From Chara braunii (Eukaryota > Streptophyta > Charophyceae > Charales > Characeae), in contig BFEA01000207.1 of assembly GCA_003427395.1 (NCBI GenBank), positions 70,325 to 92,968 on the forward strand: a stretch of 22,644 nucleotides of DNA, read 5' to 3'. Of this stretch, positions 1-8,104 are shown piece by piece (the first letter of the stretch is position 1; the number at the start of each line of letters is the position of its first letter). The notes under the pieces are model-generated. The model was given only the letters and a program-made list of their open reading frames with translations, was not told the origin of the DNA and made no database searches. Made by a program: the position numbers and the translations under genes.

Positions 1-47
<47 letters not shown>
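1..47. repeat. poly-G homopolymer at window edge
   Basis: The window opens with 47 consecutive G residues. It may be a real homopolymer, since G or C runs of about 20 recur at 2084-2103 and 10430-10449, or a contig-edge artefact. Confidence 0.9.
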
Positions 48-48
<1 letters not shown>

Positions 49-127
49 GTTGGTGAGAGCAGACATCCCCTCTAGTGGCCCCAGTTTTGGATGGCGCCGT
101 TCCATCGGTGGGGAGCTGCACCTGCTG

Positions 128-297
128 GATTTTTTATTTTTTTCAAAGGGCGACGGCCTCGAGATACCATCATTGAACTGACCGGCCCCAGGCAATTCAG
201 AAGCAATTTATTCTGGTCATCTGATGGTATCTGGATTCGAACTCGCGTCTGTATTTCAACAGACAGTTCGCGGGTGTACCAACTGAGATAGGCCTGT
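128..297 (-). mobile_element. tRNA-derived SINE, copy 1 (family also at 8105-8268)
   Basis: Read on the minus strand, the unit starts with a tRNA-like head. The A box (CTATCTCAGTTGGTA) lies at about 277-291 and the B box (GAGTTCGAATCC) at about 233-243. A body follows, with a block containing GGCCGGTCAGTTCAATGATG, then an A-rich tail (about 131-147 on plus). The same body and tail recur in the same orientation at 8105-8268, which shows that this is a dispersed family rather than a single tRNA pseudogene. The head does not fold into a sound cloverleaf, so it is not a functional tRNA. Such elements are transcribed by RNA polymerase III from the internal A and B boxes and copied by a partner LINE. 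I see no clear TSD. The bases just beyond the tail (105-130) resemble those at 20900-20930. Confidence 0.75.
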
Positions 298-545
298 CGG
301 TAAAGATGATTTTTTCCACCATGCGGGAAAGGGGATGGCGTGGAAAGGTCGTGTTTCGAACGCCAGGAAAGTACCTCATGCTCACAGTTGATTACATCAT
401 ATGACATCCATAGAGGAAAAAGTTACCGTCGAGGTGCTGTTGACACTGCCTCTGCTGTTTCCAACCTGATCAGACATAACATCCACATACATACCGGTTT
501 TCTACTCCTTGGGTTCCTTTCCCCAATTTGGAATGCAACAGAATC
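298..545. other. unassigned interval
   Basis: I see no gene, RNA or convincing repeat here. The overlapping short open frames have no recognisable domain and no sign of coding constraint. Confidence 0.4.
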
Positions 546-590
546 GTGAACCAGTCAAAAAAAAAAAAAAAAAAAAAAAAGTGAACCAGT
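546..590 (+). mobile_element. poly(A)-only insertion with 10-bp TSD
   Basis: The sequence gtgaaccagt occurs at 546-555, is followed by a single C and 24 A residues (556-580), and is repeated exactly at 581-590. This is the footprint expected from target-primed reverse transcription that copied only the poly(A) tail of an RNA and then made a target-site duplication. The alternative is chance duplication beside a slippage-grown A tract, which explains the exact 10-bp repeat less well. Confidence 0.6.
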
Positions 591-782
591 TATGCGCAAG
601 GGACAAGGCCCTACAAAACGTGCTGTATTGTCACACAGCCAAATCTGCACAGTGGGCGCGGCCTCACAACCCATGCTCTGCTGTCATCTTCTTGCCACGT
701 GCAAATGGGACACACACAGTCCAAAATTTATTTCCTGACACGCGCAAATGACGTAGTGTCTGAATCTGAAACAGGGTACAAT

Positions 783-904
783 GGGCCTCGCTGCACTGCT
801 CTCGAAATGTGCAAAACGAGAGTGACTCTTCCACTAGAATATGGTCAGATACACCGCCATGATTTTTGTCTGTTGTGCATGTTGAGAGTAGTGCAGCGAG
901 GCCC
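783..904 (+). mobile_element. MITE, GGGCCTC family type A, copy 1
   Basis: This 122-bp element has terminal inverted repeats: GGGCCTCGCTGCACTGCTCTC on the left, and a right end whose complement is GGGCCTCGCTGCACTACTCTC. The 3-bp sequence AAT flanks it on both sides (780-782 and 905-907). The interior has no coding capacity and contains a small hairpin (CTCTCG...CGAGAG). A second copy at 4814-4937 also has 3-bp flanking repeats, and two internal fragments occur at 22048-22135 and 22243-22325. Three-bp TSDs with G-rich termini suggest a PIF/Harbinger-like non-autonomous transposon. That superfamily assignment is inference. Confidence 0.8.
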
Positions 905-907
905 AAT

Positions 908-1813
908 GATTCTACTTTACAGCAGGTTCATACCACATAATCGTGCCAACTGCATCCTGTACTATTCAGGGTTATTTCCAAACAAGGAAAAGGCGTTACA
1001 AGTTACAGCATCACTGAGCTGAAATCAATGGCGAAGCTTCCGTAGTCCCCCCCCCTCTTTTTTCTTCTCTAAGGTCCCCGGAATGAGTTCGTCATAGTTT
1101 CTCTGCGGATCTTGGAAATAGAAGAAATCTTTCTGGGCATGAGTTCGTCATAGTTCGACAATGATTGTTAAGCCATCTTAATTTGTGCCGTTACTCGGTT
1201 CAAGTGTGCCGTCCTTGTGCAGGGGCCTTACTAACCTTCTCTGAATCGCTCCAATCTTTAACGACGGGGGTCCCAAAGGACAAACCTTCCGAAGCCCTAG
1301 ATTCTGGTATTATATACTATATGTAGGACGTACTATACATTCTATTTCTTTCCCCCTTTTTTCCTTTCTTTCAATTCAACAGACAGTATTTGAAAGTGTA
1401 GTAGTTCTCCATGTTATTATTATGTTATAATAGTAATATGGGGAGGCTACCCACCACTGCCATGTCCCAATTGTTTCCACACTTTTTTTCTTTTGTTTTT
1501 TGGGAATGCCTCGTGGAAAAATGCAGCAACAATATGCTACGGTTGCTGCCTTTATTCCTGCTTTCCCTTTTCTCTCCTTCCACATTATTCTAGCTGCTCA
1601 TTTGCAAGTTTCTTTTCTCGACTCTGCACACTTCTAAATGCCCCTAACGGCCCTAACGACTACCACTGTATCACAGTGCCTAAGCATGTGTTGCAAACTG
1701 TCACCACAACACCCCCTTTTCCACCCAGATGAGTTGATCCAAAATCGAAACCGCTTTGAATCCCACACCGAGATGAGCAAATGTGTCAGTGAATCGCCAG
1801 AGCCCCAGGACCG
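908..1813. other. unassigned interval with a short duplication
   Basis: No gene is recognised. An 18-bp duplication (gagttcgtcatagtt core) occurs near 1083-1100 and 1141-1158, about 58 bp apart. The remainder is T-rich and C-rich sequence with only short open frames that lack domain features. Confidence 0.4.
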
Positions 1814-1845
1814 TCAACTCAACTCAACTCAACTCAACTCAACTC
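1814..1845. repeat. (TCAAC)n microsatellite
   Basis: About six tandem copies of the pentamer TCAAC. The frame that runs through it simply reads the repeat. Confidence 0.9.
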
Positions 1846-2082
1846 TGGCACAGGGTCATTCTGGCCCTGCCAGTAGAAGAACATTGAGGCATAACATCTG
1901 AATCAAGCAGATTTTTATGTCCAAATGACTCCGATAATCCAATTCAGATATCGTAAACACATGTTCTAGTCCAGCAAACAACAACAGTCGTGAGCCATTA
2001 GCTGACAGAGAGGCAGAAGTAAACCGGACAGTTGCCACAAGGGTTGGGCTGTTCCCCTCTGCTGATCTGATCTCCTCCCCTC
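1846..2082. other. unassigned interval
   Basis: No gene or known repeat is visible. The minus-strand open frame crossing this stretch runs through the poly-C and ambiguous bases downstream and is not credible. Confidence 0.35.
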
Positions 2083-2104
2083 NCCCCCCCCCCCCCCCCC
2101 CCCN
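2083..2104. repeat. poly-C tract bounded by ambiguous bases
   Basis: Twenty C residues lie between N calls at 2083 and 2104. The length should be treated as uncertain because homopolymer miscalls are likely. Confidence 0.9.
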
Positions 2105-2562
2105 CCTCCTTTCTTTCAAGGACGTACAAACATGCTTGCCGGCGATAAGTAACCGGACTGTTGCCCCCCAGAATAAAAGGGGATTTGTGCTAAATAAAAA
2201 AGTCACTAAGTAGTAAGAACTAACTTTTTTTATTTCACGCAGTCAGATCATCAAAGATGTATTAGGCTTTACTGTCACAGAGACAGAGAATACATACATC
2301 TTTGCGCGTAAAGTCGTACAGTCGTGCAACCATCATCCTTCTGCCTATCTCTGCGCAAATGACGAGGTACCCGACTCCTGTGTCTCTATTTATAGCAGGA
2401 GACACGCCCTTCTCCCGTTCAGCGTCTAGTCCTCCAGCCATGGTTTTGTTTAGTGGGCATAGAGAGCGATAGGCAGGGCAATAGTCGTGGCCCAAAAGTT
2501 AAGGGGTGCTATAATTAAGGTGAATCAGGGCACAGTTCTTCATCCATTCAACATCATGGATG
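2105..2562. other. unassigned interval
   Basis: No recognisable gene. The minus-strand frame at 2262-2495 has no domain, no low-complexity signature and no neighbour that supports coding. Confidence 0.35.
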
Positions 2563-2694
2563 TTAAACCACCAGTACTTCCTAGAGTTGTGCCCGTTAAC
2601 GCGCCACGATTTTAGGAAACGTACGGGCCACTACAGGAGCGCCCAAATTCATCCGACTAGAGGCTGATAGCTGGGCCACGTACTGGTGGTTTAA
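2563..2694 (+). mobile_element. TTAA-bounded MITE, complete 132-bp copy
   Basis: The element begins TTAAACCACCAGTAC and ends with the exact complement, GTACTGGTGGTTTAA, so it has a 15-bp perfect TIR including TTAA at both edges. TTAA may be the target duplication. The subterminal block CCCAGCTATCAGCC (right side, read on minus) is shared with the 884-bp element at 21682-22565, and the left half is repeated in inverted orientation at 8338-8438. It is non-coding and non-autonomous. TTAA target use recalls piggyBac, but the terminus does not look like the usual piggyBac CCC start, so the superfamily is left open. Confidence 0.85.
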
Positions 2695-3046
2695 CTACTG
2701 CTAGAACCACCCACAAAAGGATGATCTAGAGACTTCTTCTCCACCCGACTACAACGTAAGGTAGGACATGGAGAGGATTGATGACAGCTACACATCGAGC
2801 CAAAATTGCCATCCGCATCACAATACAAACAGTTAGAACTCGGTGTGAAGGCAATGATTACTCAGATGTGTACCCCATCAACATGCTCTAGACTGCTACA
2901 GTACTAACAGTAGTACCAGTCGTCATAATCATTATCCAACACAGAAGAAAATCCAAGGAACCTACAAAATTTGTGACGACTCCTCAAAGCGAAGTAACAG
3001 CCGTTCCAACTTCCACAGCGTTTTCTACAGTGAAAAATACTACTCC
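2695..3046. other. unassigned interval
   Basis: No gene or repeat is recognised between the two MITEs. Confidence 0.35.
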
Positions 3047-3049
3047 AAT

Positions 3050-3165
3050 GGACCTCACTCCACCAAAAAATGCATTTGGATACTTCTCTCGATCAGGTCC
3101 AACATTTTGAATGTATTTGGACCAGATACGCAGAGTAGAGTTCTGTGTAGTGGAATGAGAGGCCC
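3050..3165 (+). mobile_element. MITE, GGGCCTC family type B, copy 1
   Basis: This 116-bp element has ends GGACCTCACTCCAC and GTGGAATGAGAGGCCC (imperfect TIRs). It is flanked by AAT on both sides (3047-3049 and 3166-3168). Its interior carries ATTTGGA/CAGATAC-type motifs that recur in the related copies at 10911-11058 and 11159 onward and differ from the type A interior at 783-904. The shared termini with different interiors fit a set of non-autonomous elements mobilised by one transposase. Confidence 0.75.
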
Positions 3166-3216
3166 AATGTGTGACACGTTCCCACAGTTGAGACTCCCAT
3201 TCCAACCTCGGACACC

Positions 3217-3304
3217 ACATTTCCACTGTGAAGTAAAGAACAGCCTGGACAGGAGGTGTACAAAATACATTTCCACTGTTAAGAAAAGAAACAGTCTGGA
3301 CAGG
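3217..3304. repeat. 51-bp imperfect tandem duplication
   Basis: The block acatttccactgt...cagcctggacagg at about 3217 is repeated at about 3267 with a few changes and a period of 51 bp. It is not coding. Confidence 0.7.
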
Positions 3305-3432
3305 CGCCATACAAATGACAACCGCAGAAAAGAACAAAAAAGGAGACGAAGAGCATGACCCCTGTGCACAAGTACGGATGACAAGCATAAATCGAGAAAT
3401 GGTCCAAAAACATTTTCTTGTCTTTTTCAACC

Positions 3433-3478
3433 AAAAACAAAACAAAACAAAACAAAACAAAACAAAACAAAACAAAAC
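3433..3478. repeat. (AAAAC)n microsatellite
   Basis: About nine copies of AAAAC. The 276-residue minus-strand frame that crosses it (2984-3814) is largely the translated repeat plus hydrophobic low complexity and is not treated as a gene. Confidence 0.95.
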
Positions 3479-3845
3479 GGAAAGCAAACTACACGTGCCA
3501 ACAAAACTACGCAAAAAAAAAGCAAGAGAGAAAACGAAAGAAAAGCACATACGAAAGCAAAGGTAAGCTAAGGGGAAAGGCAATTGGAAAGTTCTCCCAG
3601 ATTCCACAGAGAAGCGCCGCCTGCCTGGAAAGACACCGCCGCACCGCCCAAAAGTCACAAAAAAGGGGGCCTCTGTTTCCACACATGCTTGTCCTTGAAT
3701 CTGATTGGCGGCCTCGAACTCTTCACCCGACATTGGTGGGGGGCCAACTGAAAGGGGTGGGCAGGGTGGCTGGAAAAGTTTTGGAAAAAAACTCTGGAAA
3801 CCCACAATGCCCACACCAGACTGTACTGGCTGCCCCCATTATCTG

Positions 3846-4140
3846 TCCTTTACAGGAAAAGAGGGTACACAGAACGACACACGTTCTCAAATGGAAAATA
3901 CATCTCTATTTACAGGAAATGGCCCAGTACAAAGAGGGTACACCTTACTGCACACGTTCTCAAAGGGATCCCATCAGCGGAAAGTCCAAGACTTCCAACG
4001 GGAAACCGGGACAGCAAATGGCCCAGGCGGTCTCCAAAGCGCCCAGCATGTGGAATCTCGCCCTAACAGAAAACCATACTATCTCTATTGACAAAGAGCA
4101 CCTCTGCACACTTGCCATACAATCTCTATTGACAAAGTGC
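3846..4140. repeat. short tandem duplications
   Basis: Two local duplications are visible. A unit with ttacaggaaa...gagggtacac...cacacgttctcaaa occurs near 3850 and 3908. A unit with tctctattgacaaag occurs near 4080 and 4122. Open frames here differ from one another and have no domain, so this reads as decayed repeat rather than gene. Confidence 0.5.
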
Positions 4141-4564
4141 ACCTGCCATGCACAGCTGCTACGTTTCTGTAATCCACATAGTACAGTCAGGGGCCATCTA
4201 GCATACAGATAAGCAGACATGGCGTCTGTGTCCTCTACAGTAAAGCCCAGAGAGGGCACTGTTGCTAAACCATAGTATATTGATTAAAACAACAGCGACA
4301 CTTCTATCAAATTGTAAATAACTGCCATCTTTTCGGTATTTGGTGCCCCTTCTTTTGTGTACACTACAATAGCTTTAAGCACATTCTGAGTCTTGCGACC
4401 CATTCATGCTTGTTTCAAAGACACTATTACAGCATCACCTATAATAGCTCTTTGTTTTTCAAAAAGATGCAAGATTTTGATACACTACGACTTTTTTTTG
4501 CACCTGAATTATCAGACACCTGTAAATATGTTCCAACAGTAATGTGTTTGTGAACTTTGTGCTT
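4141..4564. other. unassigned AT-rich interval
   Basis: No gene, RNA or dispersed repeat is recognised before the satellite array begins. Confidence 0.35.
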
Positions 4565-4674
4565 AGAGAGAGTGAAAATGGCCATGGTTATGGACATGCT
4601 TTTCAAGCACAAACATAGCACTATATCTGAATCTAAGAGAAGCGAAAATACAGATAAGCCAATATATATCGTCA

Positions 4675-4790
4675 CAAACAGAACTGCCCGGTAAACCGTA
4701 GGCAGAGAGAGAGAAGAGGACAACAAACGAGGGGCTTGTGACAAACTGTTTCGTCGGAGTTTCACCGACTCATCAGGAGGCTATATATAT
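4675..4790 (-). mobile_element. short insertion carrying a hammerhead-ribozyme-like core
   Basis: This non-satellite segment lies between two copies of the 13-mer atatatatcgtca (4662-4674 and 4791-4803), which look like a target-site duplication in an AT-rich site. Read on minus it starts near a (TA)n stretch, then GCCTC, then the hammerhead core, and runs about 65 bp further to end GGCAGTTCTGTTTG. Penelope-like retroelements are known to carry hammerhead motifs, and some insert at (TA)n or other simple repeats. Small non-autonomous retrozymes also carry hammerheads. No reverse transcriptase is present, so this would be a truncated or non-autonomous member. The family assignment is inference. 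Confidence 0.55.
4740..4776 (-). ncRNA. hammerhead ribozyme-like motif (stem I not evident)
   Basis: The minus strand reads CTGATGA (4776-4770), GTCGG (4769-4765), loop TGAAACT, CCGAC (4757-4753), GAAA (4752-4749), then CAGTTTGTC. This matches the conserved hammerhead order: CUGAUGA, a perfect 5-bp stem II, GAAA, and a minimal stem III (ACA/TGT with a 3-nt loop) ending in U-H17, here GTC. Predicted self-cleavage falls after C at 4740. A very short stem III is typical of the type I hammerheads of Penelope-like elements. I cannot pair the 3' strand (ACAAG...) with the 5' strand (...GCCTC) as canonical stem I, so this copy may be 5'-truncated or inactive. Confidence 0.6.
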
Positions 4791-4813
4791 ATATATATCG
4801 TCATATATATATA
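4782..4813. repeat. (TA)n tract
   Basis: Two AT dinucleotide runs are separated by cgtca, between the hammerhead-bearing insertion and the MITE. They probably expanded from the tatat segment of the satellite unit. Confidence 0.85.
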
Positions 4814-4937
4814 GGGCCTCACTCCACTGCTCTCCAAATGTGCAAAATGAGAATGATCTTCCACTAGAACATTGAAAGAAGATACACTGCCATATTTTTT
4901 GTCTGTTGTGCATGCGGAGATTAGTGGAGCGAGGCCC
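4814..4937 (+). mobile_element. MITE, GGGCCTC family type A, copy 2
   Basis: This 124-bp element inside the satellite has termini GGGCCTCACTCCACT and AGTGGAGCGAGGCCC. The 3-bp duplication ATA flanks it (4811-4813 and 4938-4940). The interior matches 783-904: AAATGTGCAAAA, then a cttccactagaa block, then tttttgtctgttgtgcatg. Removing it with one ATA restores the satellite junction tatatatagtggc. This supports the exact boundaries. Confidence 0.85.
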
Positions 4938-5293
4938 ATAGTGGCACTGTTCTGCAATTATCTGAACATTTTCTCTCCCGAGCGTGAATGGCCATGATGG
5001 CCATGATGGCCATGGTTGTAACCCACGCTCATGGTTTTCAAACATGAACACAGCACCAGTGGGGTCTGACTCTAAGAGAGCCTAACGTACAGATAAGCCG
5101 GTATATCTAGTGGCTCTGTTCTGCCCTCTCAACATTTTTGCTCCAGAGAGTGAACATGGACATGTGTACATCCCAGGTTCATGCTTGTCAAACACGGACA
5201 CAGCACCAGTGGGGTCTAATAGAATCTAACGTACAGATAAGCAGGTATAGTGTCTCTGTTCTGCCCTCTCAAACGGTTTTGCTCCAGACCATG

Positions 5294-5365
5294 TTTTTTT
5301 TTTTTTTTTTTTTTTTTCAAACACACGCCCCCTGCAGTGCTAGTGGCGCTGATGAAGCAGACAGC
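5294..5365 (-). mobile_element. short retroposon tail fragment inserted in satellite
   Basis: A run of 24 T followed by about 48 bp of non-satellite sequence (caaacacacgccccctgcag...) interrupts one satellite unit. Read on minus it is a short fragment ending in poly(A), as expected of a severely 5'-truncated retroposon. CATG flanks both sides (5290-5293 and 5365-5368), a possible minimal duplication. The source family is not recognised. Confidence 0.55.
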
Positions 5366-5780
5366 ATGTCTACATCCCAGGTTCATGCTTTTCAAACAAG
5401 GACACAGCACCGGTGGGGTCTGACTCTAAGAGAATCTAACTAACGTACAGATAAGCAGGTATAGTGGCTCTGTTCTTCCCTCCAAACAGTTTTGCTCCAG
5501 AGCATGAACGTAGCCATGTCTACATCCCCAGGTTCATGCGTTTCAAACACGGACACAGAACCAGTGGGGTCTGACTCTAAGAGAGCCTAACATACAGATA
5601 AGCAGCTATAGTCGCTCTGTTCTGCCCTCTAAGCATTTTTGCTCCAGAGCATGAACATGGCCATGGTTACATCCCAGGTTCATGCTTTTTCAAACGAGCA
5701 CACAGCACCAGTGGGGTCTGACTCTAAGATTATCGAACATACAGATAAGCAGGTACAGTGGCTCTGTTCTGCCCTCCGAA

Positions 5781-6474
5781 CATTCTGCTGGAGCGGCAGC
5801 TGCTGAGCACAGTGGTAATGGAGACTCTCCAATCAGAATGCACACCGGCAGGAGGCAGCAACCAAAATCTGAGCTGAGCTGGTAGGTTTAAAGCACCAGT
5901 GCACCACATATCGCCCCACCAGTGTCAACATGAAACCCGCACCACTTCGGAGGCCAGCGATCTTTATTTTCAACTGCGCCCCTGGCCGCGTGGCGCCTCC
6001 GAGTTTTGCTTGTGGAGCTCTTTGCAAGTCTGGGGCCGTGTACTAGAGGTTGAACGCTTGAGAAACCAGTCAAATCTGACAAAGATCGGCGTCGTCTAAC
6101 GATGACATAATCAATCTGGTCATCAGTGGGAATGCGTAAACTGCTACTGGTTTTCTATTCCATCCATACGCGCCCAGCTGATTAAGAAAAAAACCACCAT
6201 TTTAGTTCAATCAGGCCCAGACCAAGGGTTCTTGTCTTGGTCTCAGTGGCTGGCATAGGGCGAGGATCAACTGATGCAATGTCCACGCTCTATGAGCACC
6301 TAACTGGTTGTAGGCATGACTGTGCAACTCCATGTGAAATTCCGACTTCCAAGTTATCTTCCGACGCCATCATCATGCTCAGCTGATGCTAGCATTCCCC
6401 CTTCCTAGCCTTCACGAAACAACGTCACGGTTTTGTTGTTCGTCTTCTCCTTATGAGCACACATATGGAGAAGA
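5781..6474. other. unassigned interval
   Basis: No gene is recognised. Three overlapping open frames of 64-67 residues around 5833-6099 lie on both strands and none has a domain. Confidence 0.35.
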
Positions 6475-6811
6475 GGTAAGTACGCTCATGTCACCTTTTA
6501 CGCTCATGTCACCTTTTGAGTATCGAATAGGCAAAAAAAAAAACACATTGGCAAAGAAAACCGCGCCGAGTTTGAAAAAGGTGACGAAAGTACCGACGGC
6601 CGTGGTGTCAGATCGGGTGTCATATTTACATGGCTCGGCCGTGGTGTCAGAGGGGAAAAAAAAAAAAAAAAAAAAAAAAAAAGCCAAACGGATACGTCTG
6701 GACCGAAATCGCTCATTTCGAGTTGTTCATGTGTCGTGGTTTCCTTGCCGGCGCGAGTTTTTTCTTGGCTTTAGGGTTTCAAAACATGCCGCATCCACCG
6801 TTGTTTCTATG
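6475..6811 (+). repeat. dispersed ~300-bp repeat, copy 1, with internal poly(A)
   Basis: This segment is repeated in reverse orientation at 11452-11751. Shared landmarks in order are gtaagtacg, ctcatgtcacc, gagtatcgaat, ggcaaagaaaaccgc, gaaagtaccgacggccgtg, gggtgtcatatttacatgg, a purine run (27 A here), tgaaatcgctcatttcgag-like sequence, and agggtttcaaaacatg. Here the stretch tacgctcatgtcacctttt is duplicated, as is cggccgtggtgtcaga. The two copies are open in different frames around the A run, so coding is not supported. The class is unknown. Confidence 0.75.
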
Positions 6812-6869
6812 GAGAATCATGCCGTGTCTCCACCGCCACATGCTGTATGCTGCATGGCTAGATCTTGCT

Positions 6870-7096
6870 AGCTTGTGTTCTGCTGGCCATGTCACCACCA
6901 GTACTTGGCGGCCCATTCATCAGCCACGGCCCCTTAACATTAACGCCCTGCATGAACGGGGCTTCGGGGCTACCGTGCCACAATGGCCAACAGTGCCAGC
7001 CACAAAAAAATAAAAATAAAAATGCCATGACAAAGCTTGGTTCGCAGGGCCTGGTGGTTTAACTGCCAGCTTGTGTGTCTCCTGGCCATGTTACCT
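6870..7096 (+). mobile_element. degenerate TTAA-family MITE between direct repeats
   Basis: The left end CCACCAGTACTTGG (about 6894) and right end CCTGGTGGTTTAA (7050-7062) match the TTAA-family termini at 2563-2694 and 21682-22565, but the left TTAA is lost and the interior differs. A ~26-bp imperfect direct repeat (agcttgtgt...ctggccatgt) brackets it at about 6869-6894 and 7069-7092. The element may therefore sit inside an older tandem duplication. Confidence 0.5.
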
Positions 7097-7099
7097 GTA

Positions 7100-7680
7100 A
7101 GGACAACAACCTTGCACTAGTGTGGTCGCTACATCTTGCTACCGATAAGGATGACACTTGCAATAATTACAGATAAGGACGAGTCCCAGTTGTAGCCATT
7201 ACATTTCCACTACGCGACTACAGGGATTGAGTGGCCCACAAACTCAGAAGATATGATTGACGACTGAAAGAATACCCTTTTGAAAACAACACACCAATGG
7301 CATACACAATGTACGGTTTCCCACAGTGCACCACAATCTCCATGTCATGTACGTTTTCCCACAGTGCGGCACAATAAACGGAGACACGAACCACTGGAGC
7401 GATGTCTACTGCTGTGCCGAAGTTCCGAAAGTAAAAAAGGCCCAATAGAATTGAAATTTGTTGAATGCTACATTACTACCTGCCACTGCTGTAATTTTGT
7501 AAATGTGTTCTCGTACTCCACAAAAGGACTTCAAAACTGAATGCTGCTACTCCTCTAAACGGACCCAGTGCCCAAGGCTTGTATTACTCGAGGAATACAA
7601 TTCGAGGCTGGGGTCCTCACAGGCTACCCGGAAGAATAGAGTGGACGAGACACACTGGCAGCCTCAGCCAGCTTAGCTTA
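7100..7680. other. unassigned interval
   Basis: Apart from the 41-bp duplication near 7309-7377, I see no gene, RNA or dispersed repeat here. Confidence 0.35.
7309..7377. repeat. 41-bp tandem duplication
   Basis: The stretch gtacggtttcccacagtgc at 7309 is repeated as gtacgttttcccacagtgc at 7350. Both are followed by similar cacaat sequence. No gene is seen from 7100 to 7680. Confidence 0.65.
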
Positions 7681-7689
7681 TGAGATCAT

Positions 7690-7745
7690 CAGAAAAAGTC
7701 ACCGTGCTGGAAACCGGGTCCAGCGTCCCCTGCCTCTGGCTAGCT
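7690..7745 (-). mobile_element. LINE 3'-UTR fragment
   Basis: On minus, GGGACGCTGGACCCGGTTTC (7729-7710) followed by CAG matches the 3' region of the LINE at 12374-13345 (GGGACACTGGACCCGGTTTC) and that of the plus-strand LINE at 16518-16544. Only this short signature is recognised. The open frames across 7757-8152 have no LINE motifs. Confidence 0.5.
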
Positions 7746-8104
7746 GAGATAAAAAAATGGGGGTCTGCCTCTTCATCCATCTCGCCGGATGCCAGAACTT
7801 TCACAGAAAGCTAGCAGCCCCTCCACTACCCCATGGCCTGGCTCGGAAAACCGGAAGGAGCCTCCCACTTCACTTCTCAAAGGATCTGCGGGAGCACATC
7901 CTTTTGGGAAAGGACAGAGCTATTCTCTACCATGGCGTCACTGCCCTTCGCCACTCACCCCCAAGAGGGTTTGATACTTTTTCTTCCCAGCTCAAAGAAA
8001 CAGATCAGTCTTTCAAGGACAGAAATTGGACGCGTACGCAAGTTTTTCGTACTGAGGATATGGGCCCGCAGACAACTATGTGGTGGGCTGAGCCAGGCTT
8101 CCCT
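7746..8104. other. unassigned interval
   Basis: A 131-residue open frame starts at 7757 and continues into the SINE at 8105. It shows no recognisable domain, and its end lies inside a repeat, so I do not call a gene. Confidence 0.35.

Larger units (their letters stand above)
4565..5780. repeat. satellite array, unit about 145-147 bp, with nested insertions
   Basis: The landmark cagataagc recurs at 4651, 5090, 5234, 5448, 5595 and 5742. Neighbouring landmarks are gcaccagtggggtctgactc and gtggctctgttctgccc. Uninterrupted spacings are 144, 147 and 147 bp. The 214-bp spacing holds a ~72-bp insertion (5294-5365). The 439-bp spacing holds a 116-bp insertion (4675-4790), a MITE (4814-4937) and a 9-bp expansion of atggccatg (about 4986-5013). 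The unit has no plausible coding sense. Divergence is highest at the left edge, as expected for older edge units. Confidence 0.85.

Noticed and set aside
2984-3814. 276-residue minus-strand open frame
   Set aside because: It spans the (AAAAC)n microsatellite, a 51-bp duplication and a MITE; the phenylalanine-rich stretch is the translated repeat. No domain.
3418-4212. 264-residue plus-strand open frame
   Set aside because: Begins in the (AAAAC)n tract and has no recognisable domain; local tandem duplications explain part of it.
5346-5370. Second hammerhead core (ctgatga on plus)
   Set aside because: No stem II and no following GAAA; a chance CTGATGA. The same holds for the other ctgatga/tcatcag strings outside 4740-4776 that I checked.
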